Shown here: positions 1 to 11,128 of the stretch, in pieces
Layout: every line of letters begins with the position of its first letter
Numbering within the stretch: position 1 is the first letter of the stretch
Source of the DNA: Cercospora beticola
Taxonomy: Eukaryota > Ascomycota > Dothideomycetes > Mycosphaerellales > Mycosphaerellaceae
Reading direction: 5' to 3'
Assembly (NCBI RefSeq): GCF_033473495.1
Contig: NC_088943.1
Coordinates: 1,840,001-1,904,000, forward strand
DNA length: 64,000 nt
Position numbers and translations under genes: made by a program
Notes under the pieces: model-generated
What the model was told of the DNA's origin: nothing
Databases searched by the model: none
The model's input: the letters and a program-made list of their open reading frames with translations, nothing else

Positions 1-532
1 ACATATTCAGCAAAAGGGTTGACTCGGCCTCATGTGGTCCAACGTAGATCGGAGTCTCCTTGGGAATATCGGGAAGGCCAGACACATGATCCATGTGCAG
101 ATGTGTCATAAAAATCCCATTCGGTGGAACTCCTTCGGCTTCGATGATTTCCAGTGTGCTTTGGTGAGGCTGCATCTGATCGATCATGGCGTAGTTTCGC
201 AGCGTCCAACCAACTCCGACATTGGCTGGCTCATCCACGAATCGCCGCAAGACACCAGTGTCCACCAAAAAGAAGCCTTTCGTGGGATGGCGAATGACAT
301 GTGCGTAGATCTTGATGGACTCTTTGCGGTTCTTGAGGCCTGCTTGTACGGCTTTTGGGTCGTTAAGATTGAGGAGACCGTTTAGGTTTGCCACCCAGTC
401 CGCCGCAATTGTCTTCACCTCGATGGGTCCCGGCTGATCGATCAATGCTTCCATCGCGCCTGAATTGATTGGTGTTCCCATGTCTGCTGGAGTGCTTGGA
501 TGGTGAGTGGCCCTGAAAGTGAATGGATTCAT
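1..532 (-). CDS. Metallo-beta-lactamase-fold hydrolase (partial, C-terminus beyond window)
   Basis: The reverse strand is open from an ATG at 532 to the window edge, giving 177 residues without a stop. The zinc-binding signature H-x-H-x-D-H is visible at residues 144-149 (THLHMDH), preceded by a VDTG segment that is usual in this fold. The layout resembles lactonase-type or other small-molecule MBL hydrolases. In fungal metabolite clusters such proteins sometimes act as thioesterases or lactonases, but the substrate cannot be read here. The rest of the metal ligands lie outside the window. It is on the same strand as the NRPS and about 1.2 kb downstream of its stop, so membership in the same cluster is possible but unproven. 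The start is the first ATG of the frame; a second in-frame ATG occurs 17 codons later. Confidence 0.8.
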   Translation of the reverse strand, partial: MNPFTFRATHHPSTPADMGTPINSGAMEALIDQPGPIEVKTIAADWVANLNGLLNLNDPKAVQAGLKNRKESIKIYAHVIRHPTKGFFLVDTGVLRRFVDEPANVGVGWTLRNYAMIDQMQPHQSTLEIIEAEGVPPNGIFMTHLHMDHVSGLPDIPKETPIYVGPHEAESTLLLNM

Positions 533-1743
533 GTTGATTCCGTGTGGCTTTAACTTGACGCTGTACTGGTGAGTTCTGTGATGCTGTCCTGCTAGACCGA
601 CGTCGTGGCGGAGAAAGATGCTGAGTATAGTATCGTGATTGTTGTGCTTGCTGCCATCGTGAGAACCCGGTACCAGATGGACGTATAAGTACAAGAATCA
701 AACGCGTTACCGTACTGCTGCCTGCCAAGCGGTAAGCGGCTACCCTTGACACCGGTCTTGGCTATCCCGACCTATGCATCTCGACGTGCGTGCGAGGGTG
801 CAAGGCAACTTCTGCCTCCGGCCGGGACAAGAGTGAGCCCAACACCGTTTCCATAGCAGTTCATCTCGGCCAATGTTGGTGTGAGACGAGGCAGAGACGG
901 CATCTAAAATGCCTATTATGCATACGTGGAACGGTAAGCAAGGAATATATCGATTTCTGGGCATTTGCTCCCATTTTGGCAGCCGATTCAGTGCGCTTTT
1001 GCCTGTATCGCCCAACTTCAATTGGCAGGACAGTGCCGAACAGCCCTAGAGCGCTCGTCAATTGGGTCGATAGCGAGCCAAATTAACTAACAAACGCCCT
1101 GCTCATTTCTGAGCTTATACCCATGTGTTCCGCGTATGCATAATACACATTGTAAGCGTGCGACGCAACTTCTTGCTGCCTGCTGAGCGGCGAGCGGGAC
1201 AGGAGCAAATTTCATTGACGCCGCTGCCGATTCCTAGTGTGCCGACCCAGGCAATGCCTGCTTCAACCCTGCCTTTCCGCTACGCGACCGACAAGGACTA
1301 AAGCAGGTACGTGCCACTTTGAGGTTAACATAAAGTTAATAGCCTCGTCATATTCAAAGTACGGTCGCTCGATACTTCAGTCTAAGAGTCTTCTCGCGAC
1401 TTCTATTTACAGAGGGTTTTGATTCTCGATTCACGGACGATGCAATGCAATGCACTTCTTTGCTTGATGATCTTGGGCTTCCGGGTCGACACCGAGACAG
1501 CCTGCTTTCCGGATGGAACATGCATGTCAACACCATCGTAGCAACACAGCTAGAGTTTGCAGCCGACCTGCCAACAGCATCATACTCGACACCTGCCGGG
1601 GACAAGAGTCCACATTCGACCCTACGCTAATCTCTTTGACAAGTCTCTGGAGGGCTTTTGGTGGTGCATGTCGCCATCAACAACCTTCGAGCTATATTGA
1701 ATTTCTGACCTCTGTAGGCGAACCCGCGTCATATATTTCGGAA
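533..1743. other. Intergenic, no gene seen
   Basis: This 1.2-kb interval separates the hydrolase start from the NRPS stop. Open frames on both strands are short, overlap each other and show no recognisable motif. It should contain the promoter of the hydrolase and the 3' end of the NRPS transcript. Confidence 0.5.
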
Positions 1744-4700
1744 CTATTTCGTGAGTAGATCTACAACCAAATTGGAGCCACGAGTAGCACACTGCTCTAT
1801 TGACTTCAAGACGTGCTCGAGATCAGCCAATATCTGTTTCGCTTGCTCATGTGGAATCAGACGCTCATCATACTCAAGATGTGCTCCAATCGACAACTCG
1901 GACAATGAGCACTCCAAGATGACACCCAGAGCTTCGATTGCCTGTCCTTCAGGTTTCCGAGGCCCTTTGTACTCAAGCCATTTGTTCGATACAGATGTGC
2001 CAGCAGGCGGATGGATGACCAGAGAGTTTGAACTGCGGCAAGCCGCAGCAGCATCATCACTGAATCGAGAGATACTTCGCAAGCCGACATTCTGGAATGG
2101 TAGCACTTGTTGGGATTGCTTTCCAACGTGCTGCATTGCATCATGAAGTGTAGAGCTGAGCGTGATTGAAAACCGGAATGGATACTCACACAATGTCGGT
2201 CCAACGATCTTGGTGATATCGTGGACCTGGGCGTCCCGTCCCCAGGAACAATTCAGGAAGACGACATCTTTTGATTGTGAGTGATGCGCGATGACTACCG
2301 CCCAGGCAAGCTTCACTGCTGAAGCTTTGGCAATAGGGAACGACTTTACAGGGATCGTACGATCCATTTCAGCTGCTGGGTCCGGTATATAGTCGTCGCA
2401 CGGGAGTACCGGGAAATGCTTTCGGCCAAAACCTTCGAGGTTCGCTCGCCAGTATTCCTCTGCCGCAGAAACATCGAGATCTTGGATGTATTTCACAAAA
2501 GGTGAAAATTGACGCACGGGTAATTTGTGTCCGAGCAATGCAGACTCCACTTGATGCGATATCACAGGCAGCGTCCAGCCATCATACAGCGCGTGGTGTA
2601 CCACAAAGACAAGAGTGGTAACATTGTTCGGTGACTCGACGACTCTGAGGTATGATAGTGGTTTCCCGCAGCTGACTCGTGGAATTTCTAGAACATTAGC
2701 TGCGTCGATAGTAGTCCAATGAAAGTCACTCCGCAGGACTACTTGGAAAGTTCTTCCACCTGACGTGAAGATTCGAGTCCGCAGTATCGGGTTTGCGTCG
2801 TAGACAGCACGCCATGCTGCTTTCCAGCGGCTAATATCAGCTGTCTCTGATAGTTGATACTCGAAGAATCCCACATATGACCCGGGCTTCGCGACGCTGT
2901 ACTCGAAGATTTGCTCCTGAAATGATGTACACGAGTACACATCTTCAATATCCTCTTGTGGTATGCTGCAGGCCTGACTGGCTTCAGCTAGCAAGTTATC
3001 GTGCTCGCTATTCTCAAGCAGTCCAAAATGTGGCACCTTGTATTGCTCGTTCCAGATGTCTTGCATTTTAGCCGCGAGCTTGAACAGTTGAATGTGGGAG
3101 AGAATCTCGGCTACTGTCAACAGCTGACAGTGCTCACGCGCCAACGCACTCAGTCGCATAGCTGCAATCGAATCTCCGCCTAGCTGGGTGAATATGTCGC
3201 TCATCTCAACATCCTCAGTTCTGAGGACTTTCGTAATGAGTTTGTGCAAAAGGATCTCCTTTTCCGTAGATGGACGACAGACCTCGCGAGTGGTCAAGCG
3301 GGTGTACAAGCTCCACTCGCTCTCCGAGAGTAGAGAGCAGAGATCCTTCAACTTCCCCCTACTGACTTTCTGCGACTCTGTTCGAGGCATGGAGTTTAAG
3401 GGTAGGAATACTGCTGGGACAAGGTGTCTGGGTAGTCGCCCCATGAGTCTCGAGCGTGCGTACGAACAAAGGGATCGAAACTCCTCGGACGGTCTCAACA
3501 GGTGTGGCACGTTTCCATTCAATAGCCGCGAATCCGTCGAATTTGGATCAAGTTCCATGAAGGCAGCCATGATGAGTCTCCCGTCTTCGACCGAAGGCTC
3601 AATCAATTCAACCACAACGGTTCGCACGATGGTAGAATTCAAAATCTCTTCGTAAAGTGATCTTTCAACCTCAGCCAACTCGATGCGCATCCCATTCAAC
3701 TTTCTCTGCTCGTCTTTCCGGCCGATGTATCGCATACGATCTTTTGAGTAGTACTGAACAAGATCTCCAGTCTTATACAAGCGCGTCCTTGTGCCGTTTC
3801 GCAACTGTTGAAGCCATTTGGGATATTCAACGAAACTGGTCCGTGTTTTGATGGGATCATGCAAATAACCCAGGCCTACATTGTGCCCCTCAACGACGAG
3901 CTCGCCAATCGAGCCGATGGGCATCAGGATATTATGATCAGTGGGATCTACGATCCAGCATGCTCCGCTGACGGCGTTACCGATGGACATTTCATCCTCC
4001 TCCTCAGGACACTCTTGGACCGTTGAGACAATGGAGCATTCAGCAGGTCCATATGCAATGACCAGATGACAGCTATCCTTCCACGTACGGATGTCCTTCC
4101 TATTTACCGCCTCCCCTCCCAAAATCACAGTCTGGACTGAGGGCAGATCTCGCGGCTGCAGTAGTCGGGCTCGTGTGGGCGGGATCAAGAGATGGCTGAT
4201 ACGCAAGTCGTTGATTGTGGCACTAAGCAGGTTTTGCTGATCGTGCTCGGATGGAATGCAAATACATCCGCCCGCCATGAATGTGGCGAAGGTCTCTAGG
4301 ATACTTCCGTCAAAGGCGTGAGACGATAGCTGAAGAAATCTGGATCCTCGATCCAACCGGAATGGTTCCAAGTACGAGGAAGCAGCGGCGATGAAAGACC
4401 CATGCGAGACCATCGCTCCCTTGGGTGTCCCTGACGAGCCTGACGTCCAGGCAACATAAAGGCGCTCAGTCGCGTCCTGGGACTCGGGCGACATTGCCCT
4501 AATCGTGCTCACATCAAGACCACAGTCGACGACTGGGATAATTTCTTGGAGTGCGTCCATCTTCGAGCAAGAAGATTCCGAAACCACCAACTTTGCATCG
4601 ATGAGCTTAAGCAGCGTATGAATTCGTGCCACTGGGTGCGAAATGTCCAGAAGTGTAAACGATGCGCCTGCTATTCCTGCTGCAAGCATTGCAACAGGCA

Positions 4701-7700
4701 CCAGCTTGCTCCTCGTCATGCATATAGGGACAATATCCGACGCAGTCACTCCTTTGTCAATCAGTACATGCGCCAACTCGCATGACCTCATCCAAAGATC
4801 ATGGTAAGTATAAGATCCGTCCCAGGCATAGACAGCGTCAGCAGCAGGGATGGAATTGCAGTGTTTAAGCACAAAGTCGTGTATACGGCGATGCTCCGCT
4901 TTTGGTATGGAGCTATTCCAGCACTGTATTTTGGCGAGGTCCTGCGTCGTTATGGAAGGTACAGAAGCGATTGTTGTATCTGGATGCGAGGTGATGGAGG
5001 CAAAAGCATGAGCAAAGTGCTCGAGATATCCTTGGGCGGACGACGTCGAGACGATTCTGTCATCAAACAAAATTTGAGCGCCGAGAGATCTCCCATCTTC
5101 GTGTGTTTGGCAAACCAACGTCATTGCGTAGGTTCCAAAAGCTTTGAGTTGTTCGAGTCTCATGTCTCCGATCGATTGCATTAGATGAGAGGGCTCGATC
5201 TCAGTCTTGCCCTGGACGACAAGAAGAGATTGAAAAGAGCAAGCCGCACGAGCCCCATCACCTAGCTGGGTAATTTCAGCCAAGCCGAGCTGTTCGTATG
5301 GAATAGCCTCGACGGCATCTTTTTGGAAATTCTCTACAATGTCACGAATGACAGCTGACCGGGGTAGCAGCATTCGAACCGGAACTGTAGCAAGCGTAGG
5401 ACCTGTCATTCGATCGACACCCGCCAAATCAGCCCCTCGTCCATTGACTACTGCACCGAAACATATTTCCTCAGTGCCTAAGGAGTGTGAAATAGTAATC
5501 GCCCAGGCCGCTCGAGCGAGGTTCGACAATGTCACATGCCGGAAATGTCCATTGCGGTCCGCGATGTCAATTGTTTCAGTGAGATGTCGAGGCGAAGGCC
5601 TGCCAATCCCAGGTGGAATCCGCGGAAATGTCGTGGCTTCGTAGCCTTTTAGCCTCGAGGTCCAGAAAGCCCTGGACTCCTGTCGTCTGTTTGTGATGTA
5701 CTGAACGAAAGGAGAAAATGGCGTGGTAGGTATATCAAATCCACTGTAGACATCGGCCACCTGTTTCACGACTAGTCTCAAAGACCAGAGGTCGAATACA
5801 GCATGATGCATAGTTAGTACGCAGTATGGGGCCTCTGAACCATTTTTGATGAATGCGAATCGGACCAAAGGGCTGCTGATGTTCATTTCCACCGACTTGT
5901 CTTCCACCAGGTATTTGTCCAGCTCGTCACTCCTAGACCAGCTCAAATGATGTGATTGCATAATCGCCTGGAACATGCCTTGACTGGTCTGAAATATTCT
6001 GGCACGAAGACCTGGGTTACATTTCATGACCTTCTCCCATGCCGCAAAGTATTTTTCCTCGCATGTGTCTTCGCGAAGGCGAAATATAGTCTGCGAAACG
6101 AAGGCTTGCGCGGATTTCAGAGTCTCAACAGCCATTGCTTCTCCGATCGCTGTACAGGGATAACAGTCCTCGATCTGATCAGCGGCAAGCCCGTGCTGCT
6201 GCTGCATTATGTCCAGAATCGCTTTGTGAGTCTCGTCTGTAACCAACGAAAATGCAGGTATAGAATTCCGTGCACCATGACTCCGCTCGACCAATGCCTC
6301 GCTGGAAGATATAAGCTTGGCCTGATCGCAAAGGACCGGACTCTGTAAGATGTTCTCAACCAAGAGACGAATTCCATGGCCTCGGGCCAGGCCGGCTAGT
6401 ACCATGGCCGCAACGGAGTCGCCGCCGAGCTCGAAGAAATTGCTCTGCCGGCCTATTGCAATGTCTTTCTGATCTAAAGCGCGTTCCCATAATGACCGTA
6501 ATTCAATCTCCGATCTCCCAATTGGCGCTCCGTTCTTTCCGTCTACGAGATTGTAAGCTTGAAGGTCGACGAGGCTCAATTTCATGAGCCTCTCTTGGAT
6601 GCCCTTATTATCTCGTTTGCCTGTAAGGGTTTGCGGTATGTGCGTGATCGGTATGAAGGTGAAAGGGACCATAAAGGCCGGCAACAAAGTGGCCAGTCTT
6701 TCTTTCAAGTGCCTCCACGACAGAGGAATAAGCTGGGGCGGACAAGTTAGGTCAGTCTTGTCGCAACATGCAACTTTTGGTATCTCGATGCATGCCAATA
6801 TCCTTGGTGTCGCCTCTCCAGCGAGGAGTACCGCCGTGACTAAGGCCTGCGCCGGCTCCGATTGCATGTCTCGTAAAATTTCTTTGAGTCTTATTTCAAC
6901 CTCTTGCAAATCGACCATTTGACCATGAACTTTTATCTGCGTTATGTCCTTCCTCCCGGCGTAGACGATCGTCCCGTCGACTGCATCGTATCTTCCGAGA
7001 TCCCCTGTTTTGTAGAGACGAGTTTGATCGAGCTTTCCACATGCACGAAACCATGCTGTAGACGTCAGGAATCTGGCGTTGTCGTTCCCAGAAGCTGCGA
7101 TGTAGCCTCTGGCTAAAGCAGGTCCTTCGAGTACGATTTCACCAACGACTCCAACAGGGACCAACTTGTTGCGATCATTGATGTGTGTCAGCCACACCCT
7201 ACCCGCGACAGGATGCCCGATGTTGAGCGGATTCATATGACTTGTAAGCTGCGGTTGCAGGATAGTAGCACCCATCCCCTCACTGAGCCCATACAGGGAC
7301 ACGATCTGCGCATGGGAGGCCCATTTCTTGAGACATGAGGGGTGAACTGCTTCTCCTTGGAGTGCAAGAAACTTCAAGGATGGCACGTCTGAGGGTGTCA
7401 GAACCTTCAGACTGGTTGGAGTAAGAGCAGCCCATGAGATGTCGTAAGACGACATGAACGATGAAAGATTGTTCTTCCGCTCCATTTCGGATGGCACGCA
7501 TAAACACGCGCCCCAGATAAGTGCAGTGAGAATATCGGTATGAGCAGCGCTAAAGACAAAAGATGAGAACTGTAGCACCCGCGGCCTCTCGTTAAGTCGC
7601 AATAGTGGACCCGCAACATTCGCTCGCGTTGCAAATGCGAAATGCTCTACCAAGACGCCTTTGGGTGTTCCAGTGGATCCGCTGGTGAAGACGATGTACA

Positions 7701-8907
7701 ATGGATCTGTCGGATGGCTTTCTTCGTAAGACCAGTCTGAAGTGTTGTGAGTTGACCAGAAATCCTGAGAGTCATCCACGCAAACAACTTGTTTTACCAA
7801 AGAGGCCGCTATTTGTCTTTGTGCCGCTGAAGAAACAATGATCTGCGCCTGAGTGCTCTTCACAATTGTCCTGAGTCGAGTCTTCGGGTAGGAGGGGTCA
7901 AGAAAGAAGAAGGCGGCGCCAGTCTTCATGACACCGAGCATTGCAATAATCGCCCACTTCGACTTTTCGAATATCAGTGGAATCCTCTGCTTCGGCTGAG
8001 CGCCCATACGGGATAAGTGCTTGGCCAAGCGTGATGACATATCATCCAGCTCTGCGTATGTGACATTTCCATCCCATGCCGAGATTGCTGGGTAGTCCGG
8101 CTGATCCTTGCGTCGTCGAGTGATGAGGTGGTGGACGCAACTGTCCGTTTTTGGTGGGAGAGAACCTGTCCAAGACTTGATTTTTTCGGTGTCTTTGCTG
8201 CTGATCAGGTCAAGCTGTTCGGCAGTCGAGCCTGGGTGCTCAATAATAGCACCCATGGCATGGTCAAATGTTGCTGCAAGGTGATCGCCTTGTTCACTCG
8301 ACAACCAATGCAAGTCGTAATGTATAAGACCACAATGAACCACATTTTGAGGATCGACTTGGAACTGTAAGGTAATCTTGGTCTACTCGTCGACAGTCAG
8401 CCTTATGATCAAGCACAGATTCTTTGACTGATATGGAAATTAGCTCACTGTATCCTCATCTCGGCTATCGAGTTGAAACGCATGCTCTAGCGGGCCAACA
8501 AACAAAGCAGTGTTGATCGAGCTTAGGCGACTTTCGCACTCAGCAGAGCTTGTCTCGAATCTCTGCAGTGATCTTATCACTGATTCCGAGCTTTCAAAAG
8601 TCACCTTCCGGACAACGCTCGTGAGCTCGTTATCTTTGCAGATGCGTAAGTGTCTGAAAGCGACTCGGTCTGAAGCCGTAAAGCAGTGCAACACAATCGC
8701 CCAGGTCAATTGGAGCAATCCAGAGGCCGAGATATCGTGCTCAATACAGAAAGCTGGAACCTTTTTGGTGTTTTGAAAATTTATCGTAATAGAGCCTGGG
8801 CCTTGCACAGAGGTGGTGTTATTGACTAAGGGCGGGAATTGAGACATGATTGAAGGAGGTCTGGAATGCGTGCCAGGGTCGAGAGGAACCAGATGATGAG
8901 GAGACAT
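1744..8907 (-). CDS. Non-ribosomal peptide synthetase, partial C-A-T-C-A-T-C
   Basis: A two-module NRPS of about 2,359 residues in two exons (8907-8449 and 8364-1744). The 84-bp intron runs from GTGAGC to TTACAG and joins ...DEDT to FQVDPQN in phase 0. Domains: a truncated condensation-like start (1-205); A1 (about 230-755; A3 core FTSGSTGTPKG, YKTGD, GRKD); T1 (FFELGGDSVAA, phosphopantetheine Ser about 803); C1 (HHAVFD about 1006); A2 (about 1305-1830; WTSGSSGTPKG); T2 (QLGGDSIAA, Ser about 1885); and a terminal C domain (HHALYDG about 2076). There is no thioesterase or reductase, so release by the terminal C domain is likely, as known for fungal NRPSs. The frame is intact and all carrier serines are present. 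A1 has Ser about 425 where A2 has the amino-group-binding Asp (about 1504), so A1 may load a non-alpha-amino acid. The ATG at 8907 follows an upstream in-frame stop, but a further 5' exon cannot be excluded. The product is unknown. Confidence 0.93.
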
Positions 8908-9318
8908 GCCAGGAAGCACGCATTTGGGCGAGGAGGTCCTGCACGTTACCCAACAAATTTACATCAAAGTTGCGGTCGCGGGCTTGGTGCATCGTTTGTG
9001 CAGCGTTCACGAGTCCACTGGTTGGAAGATCTGCGCAGTAAGAGCATTGAGCGCCTAAAAGGCCCGGATCCGCGGAAGCAGAACGAAAACGGCGTTGGTG
9101 ATGCACGGAGTCGGAACTCTTGCAGCCAATGATGGAAGTCTGCATTTGCCGAAAGTGGTAACCAAGAAGCGATCGTATGCAGCCCAAACTAGCGTTGGAA
9201 ATTCTGTGGTCCAAGTGCGTCCAGCAGCCGGAAGCTCCAGTATCTCCAAGAGAGATCGGCGCTGCTATCAACCCATTGGGTCATCTCAAATAAACACGAA
9301 AGTAAGACGATTGTTGAG
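8908..9318. promoter_or_regulatory. Divergent promoter region between NRPS and sulfotransferase-like gene
   Basis: About 410 bp separate the two divergent starts, so the NRPS and the sulfotransferase-like gene probably share upstream control sequence. No clear TATA box or known cluster-regulator site was identified. If the NRPS has an additional 5' exon, part of this interval would be coding. Confidence 0.5.
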
Positions 9319-10410
9319 ATGACGTGTCAGGAGGAGCTGAGTGAAGCTTCCAAAGAACAAATCGTATACTTTTCTTTTCACAAACCAGCCGCGATTTGCT
9401 ACCTCCACCGACAGCCCTTGTGCATCTTTGAAAATATGCAAAAACGAAATTTCCTATTCTCGATACCTCGGAGCGCCTCGAATTTACTCGTTCGCATATT
9501 GAACCTTGAAAATCAACCAGACATTCTCGCTGGTGGGAGAGATGGCGGCTACTTCTTCTTCGATGTGCAAGAGAAGATTTTTGACATGAACCTGTCAAAC
9601 GATGTCAGAACTTGGACTGCGCAGGAGACAAGTATCGTCCAGGAAGCTATTCAAACAGCTGTAGAAGCAATGACCCAACATATCGACACAGCTGAGCAAC
9701 AAGGCAAAGGCGTTTTCGTTAAAGAGCACGCGATCTGGGTTGTGGATCCGGTTTCAGCTTGCCAATCCTCCTTCAAGGGAAACGATTTCCATACGCAGCG
9801 ATTTACTGCTGGCAAGTGTGGACTTTCGTATCCTGGAGGAGGCGCATCCTTGTCCAACATATCTATATTTTCCGATGCCTTCCTCCAGACCCTTTGTCCG
9901 ACTTTCCTCATACGCCACCCTGCCCTTATGATTCCTTCATACGTTCGCGCAGGCAGAGATATGGGCGGAGAGGAAATGATCATCACGACAGAGTGCTCAT
10001 TGCGTTGGTCACGACAGCTGTACGACTGGTTTACGCAGAATAAGTCTGGGGATGACAGTCCACTCCCTGTCGTACTCGATGCCGAAGACATAATATCACA
10101 GCCGACAATTATCAAGAAATACAGTCAGCTAGTAGGGCTCGGTACATCAGAGCTGCAGTTCACATGGGACAAGACAACAGACGAAGAGATCAACATCTGC
10201 GACCCCTTGAAGCGTCGCATGACTGACACACTCAACGCATCATCAGGCATCATCAACACAACGAATTTGACCGGGACAGGCTTACAGATTGATAAGGAAG
10301 TAGAGAAATGGAAGTTAGAATTTGGAGCAGATCTGGCAGCACGTATAGAGGAAAGTGTTCGAGCATCTCTAGACGATTATGAGTATCTTAGAACGAAACG
10401 GTTGACGTAG
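9319..10410 (+). CDS. P-loop sulfotransferase-like protein
   Basis: A single-exon frame of 363 codons. Near the N-terminus of the core, FSIPRSASNLLVRIL (residues about 48-62) resembles the 5'-phosphosulfate-binding loop of sulfotransferases, and a later segment FLIRHPALMIPSYVR resembles the RxP/S 3'-phosphate-binding region. Members of this P-loop family are found beside fungal NRPS and PKS genes and may transfer sulfate from PAPS or act as a related NTPase. The acceptor is unknown. The longest frame starts at 9319, but the ATG at 9436 (residue 40, MQKRNF) places the P-loop at its usual distance from the N-terminus and may be the true start. It is divergent from the NRPS, which supports co-regulation. 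No signal peptide is evident, so a cytosolic enzyme is expected. Confidence 0.75.
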   Translation: MTCQEELSEASKEQIVYFSFHKPAAICYLHRQPLCIFENMQKRNFLFSIPRSASNLLVRILNLENQPDILAGGRDGGYFFFDVQEKIFDMNLSNDVRTWTAQETSIVQEAIQTAVEAMTQHIDTAEQQGKGVFVKEHAIWVVDPVSACQSSFKGNDFHTQRFTAGKCGLSYPGGGASLSNISIFSDAFLQTLCPTFLIRHPALMIPSYVRAGRDMGGEEMIITTECSLRWSRQLYDWFTQNKSGDDSPLPVVLDAEDIISQPTIIKKYSQLVGLGTSELQFTWDKTTDEEINICDPLKRRMTDTLNASSGIINTTNLTGTGLQIDKEVEKWKLEFGADLAARIEESVRASLDDYEYLRTKRLT

Positions 10411-10557
10411 AGATCGAACATGCACCTGTTTGGTAAAAGGCATCAGCTTGTCTGAACCGTTTTCGATTTGTATGGGTCGCCCTTCTGCTCGCTGCATTTG
10501 CTTGTTATACCATCTGTTTTATAGATTACTGATCGTTTGCACGGATCGTCCGGAGGT
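10411..10557. other. 3' flank of sulfotransferase-like gene
   Basis: Short non-coding stretch ending in the left copy of an 8-bp target duplication, CCGGAGGT (10550-10557). Confidence 0.5.
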
Positions 10558-10998
10558 CATAGAGTTTGAATCCTGAATATTCAATTCATATCGCCCGGAT
10601 TCATATTCAATTCAAGTTTTGAATCGAATATTCAGATTCAATTCAATATATTCAGAATCTGATTACGTGCAACTTAGCGACGACAAGGTGTCCGAGTTAG
10701 AAGACAAAACCGAGGAGTCCGATAGTATAGGAGGTAAGGACAGCCCTTATATAAGAAGCGGAGCCGACGAGAGATGCACAGAGCGTAGCGACGATTTTTC
10801 TAATAGCGCTAAGGCTATAACCTCGAGCAGCGCCAAAACGACGACTTCAACCAGGCTATTACCTTATAAAGGTTATTACGTGCTGGACTTTTGAATATTC
10901 AATTCAAACCTGAATATTCAATCGTCCCCGATTCATATTCAATTCAAACCTGAATTTGAATTGATTTTGAATAAATTATTCAGGATTCAAACTCTATG
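10558..10998. mobile_element. hAT-like MITE with 8-bp target site duplication
   Basis: A 441-bp element bounded by terminal inverted repeats beginning CATAGAGTTTGAATCCTGAA on both ends (identical for about 22 bases). It is flanked by direct copies of CCGGAGGT at 10550-10557 and 10999-11006. An 8-bp duplication is the hallmark of the hAT superfamily. Subterminal sequence is full of GAATATTCAATTC-type motifs in both orientations, which could be transposase-binding sites or fold into hairpins. The centre holds one open frame (10619-10894) with an acidic, Ser/Thr-rich product of 91 residues and no transposase core. It is either a remnant of the transposase start or chance. The element is therefore non-autonomous. 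The perfect duplication and TIRs suggest a fairly recent insertion. Confidence 0.85.
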
Positions 10999-11128
10999 CC
11001 GGAGGTAGCACTGTCCCCGCCACGGACCTAAGCAATAACTCCGCCTTATGGTTTGATCGCTCTTCTACAAATTGCCCTGCTCGTGCGACGCCATACGAGA
11101 CTGTACTGTATGAGGCCAAACATTGTCG

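Noticed and set aside
8819..9271. Minus-strand frame upstream of the NRPS start as an additional NRPS exon
   Set aside because: Three frames here read through in pieces, but none shows a condensation-domain motif or a convincing splice junction to the first exon, and the NRPS frame has an upstream stop.
10619..10894. Independent gene inside the MITE
   Set aside because: The frame begins in the subterminal repeats and ends at the other subterminal repeats, so it is part of the element; no transposase core is present.
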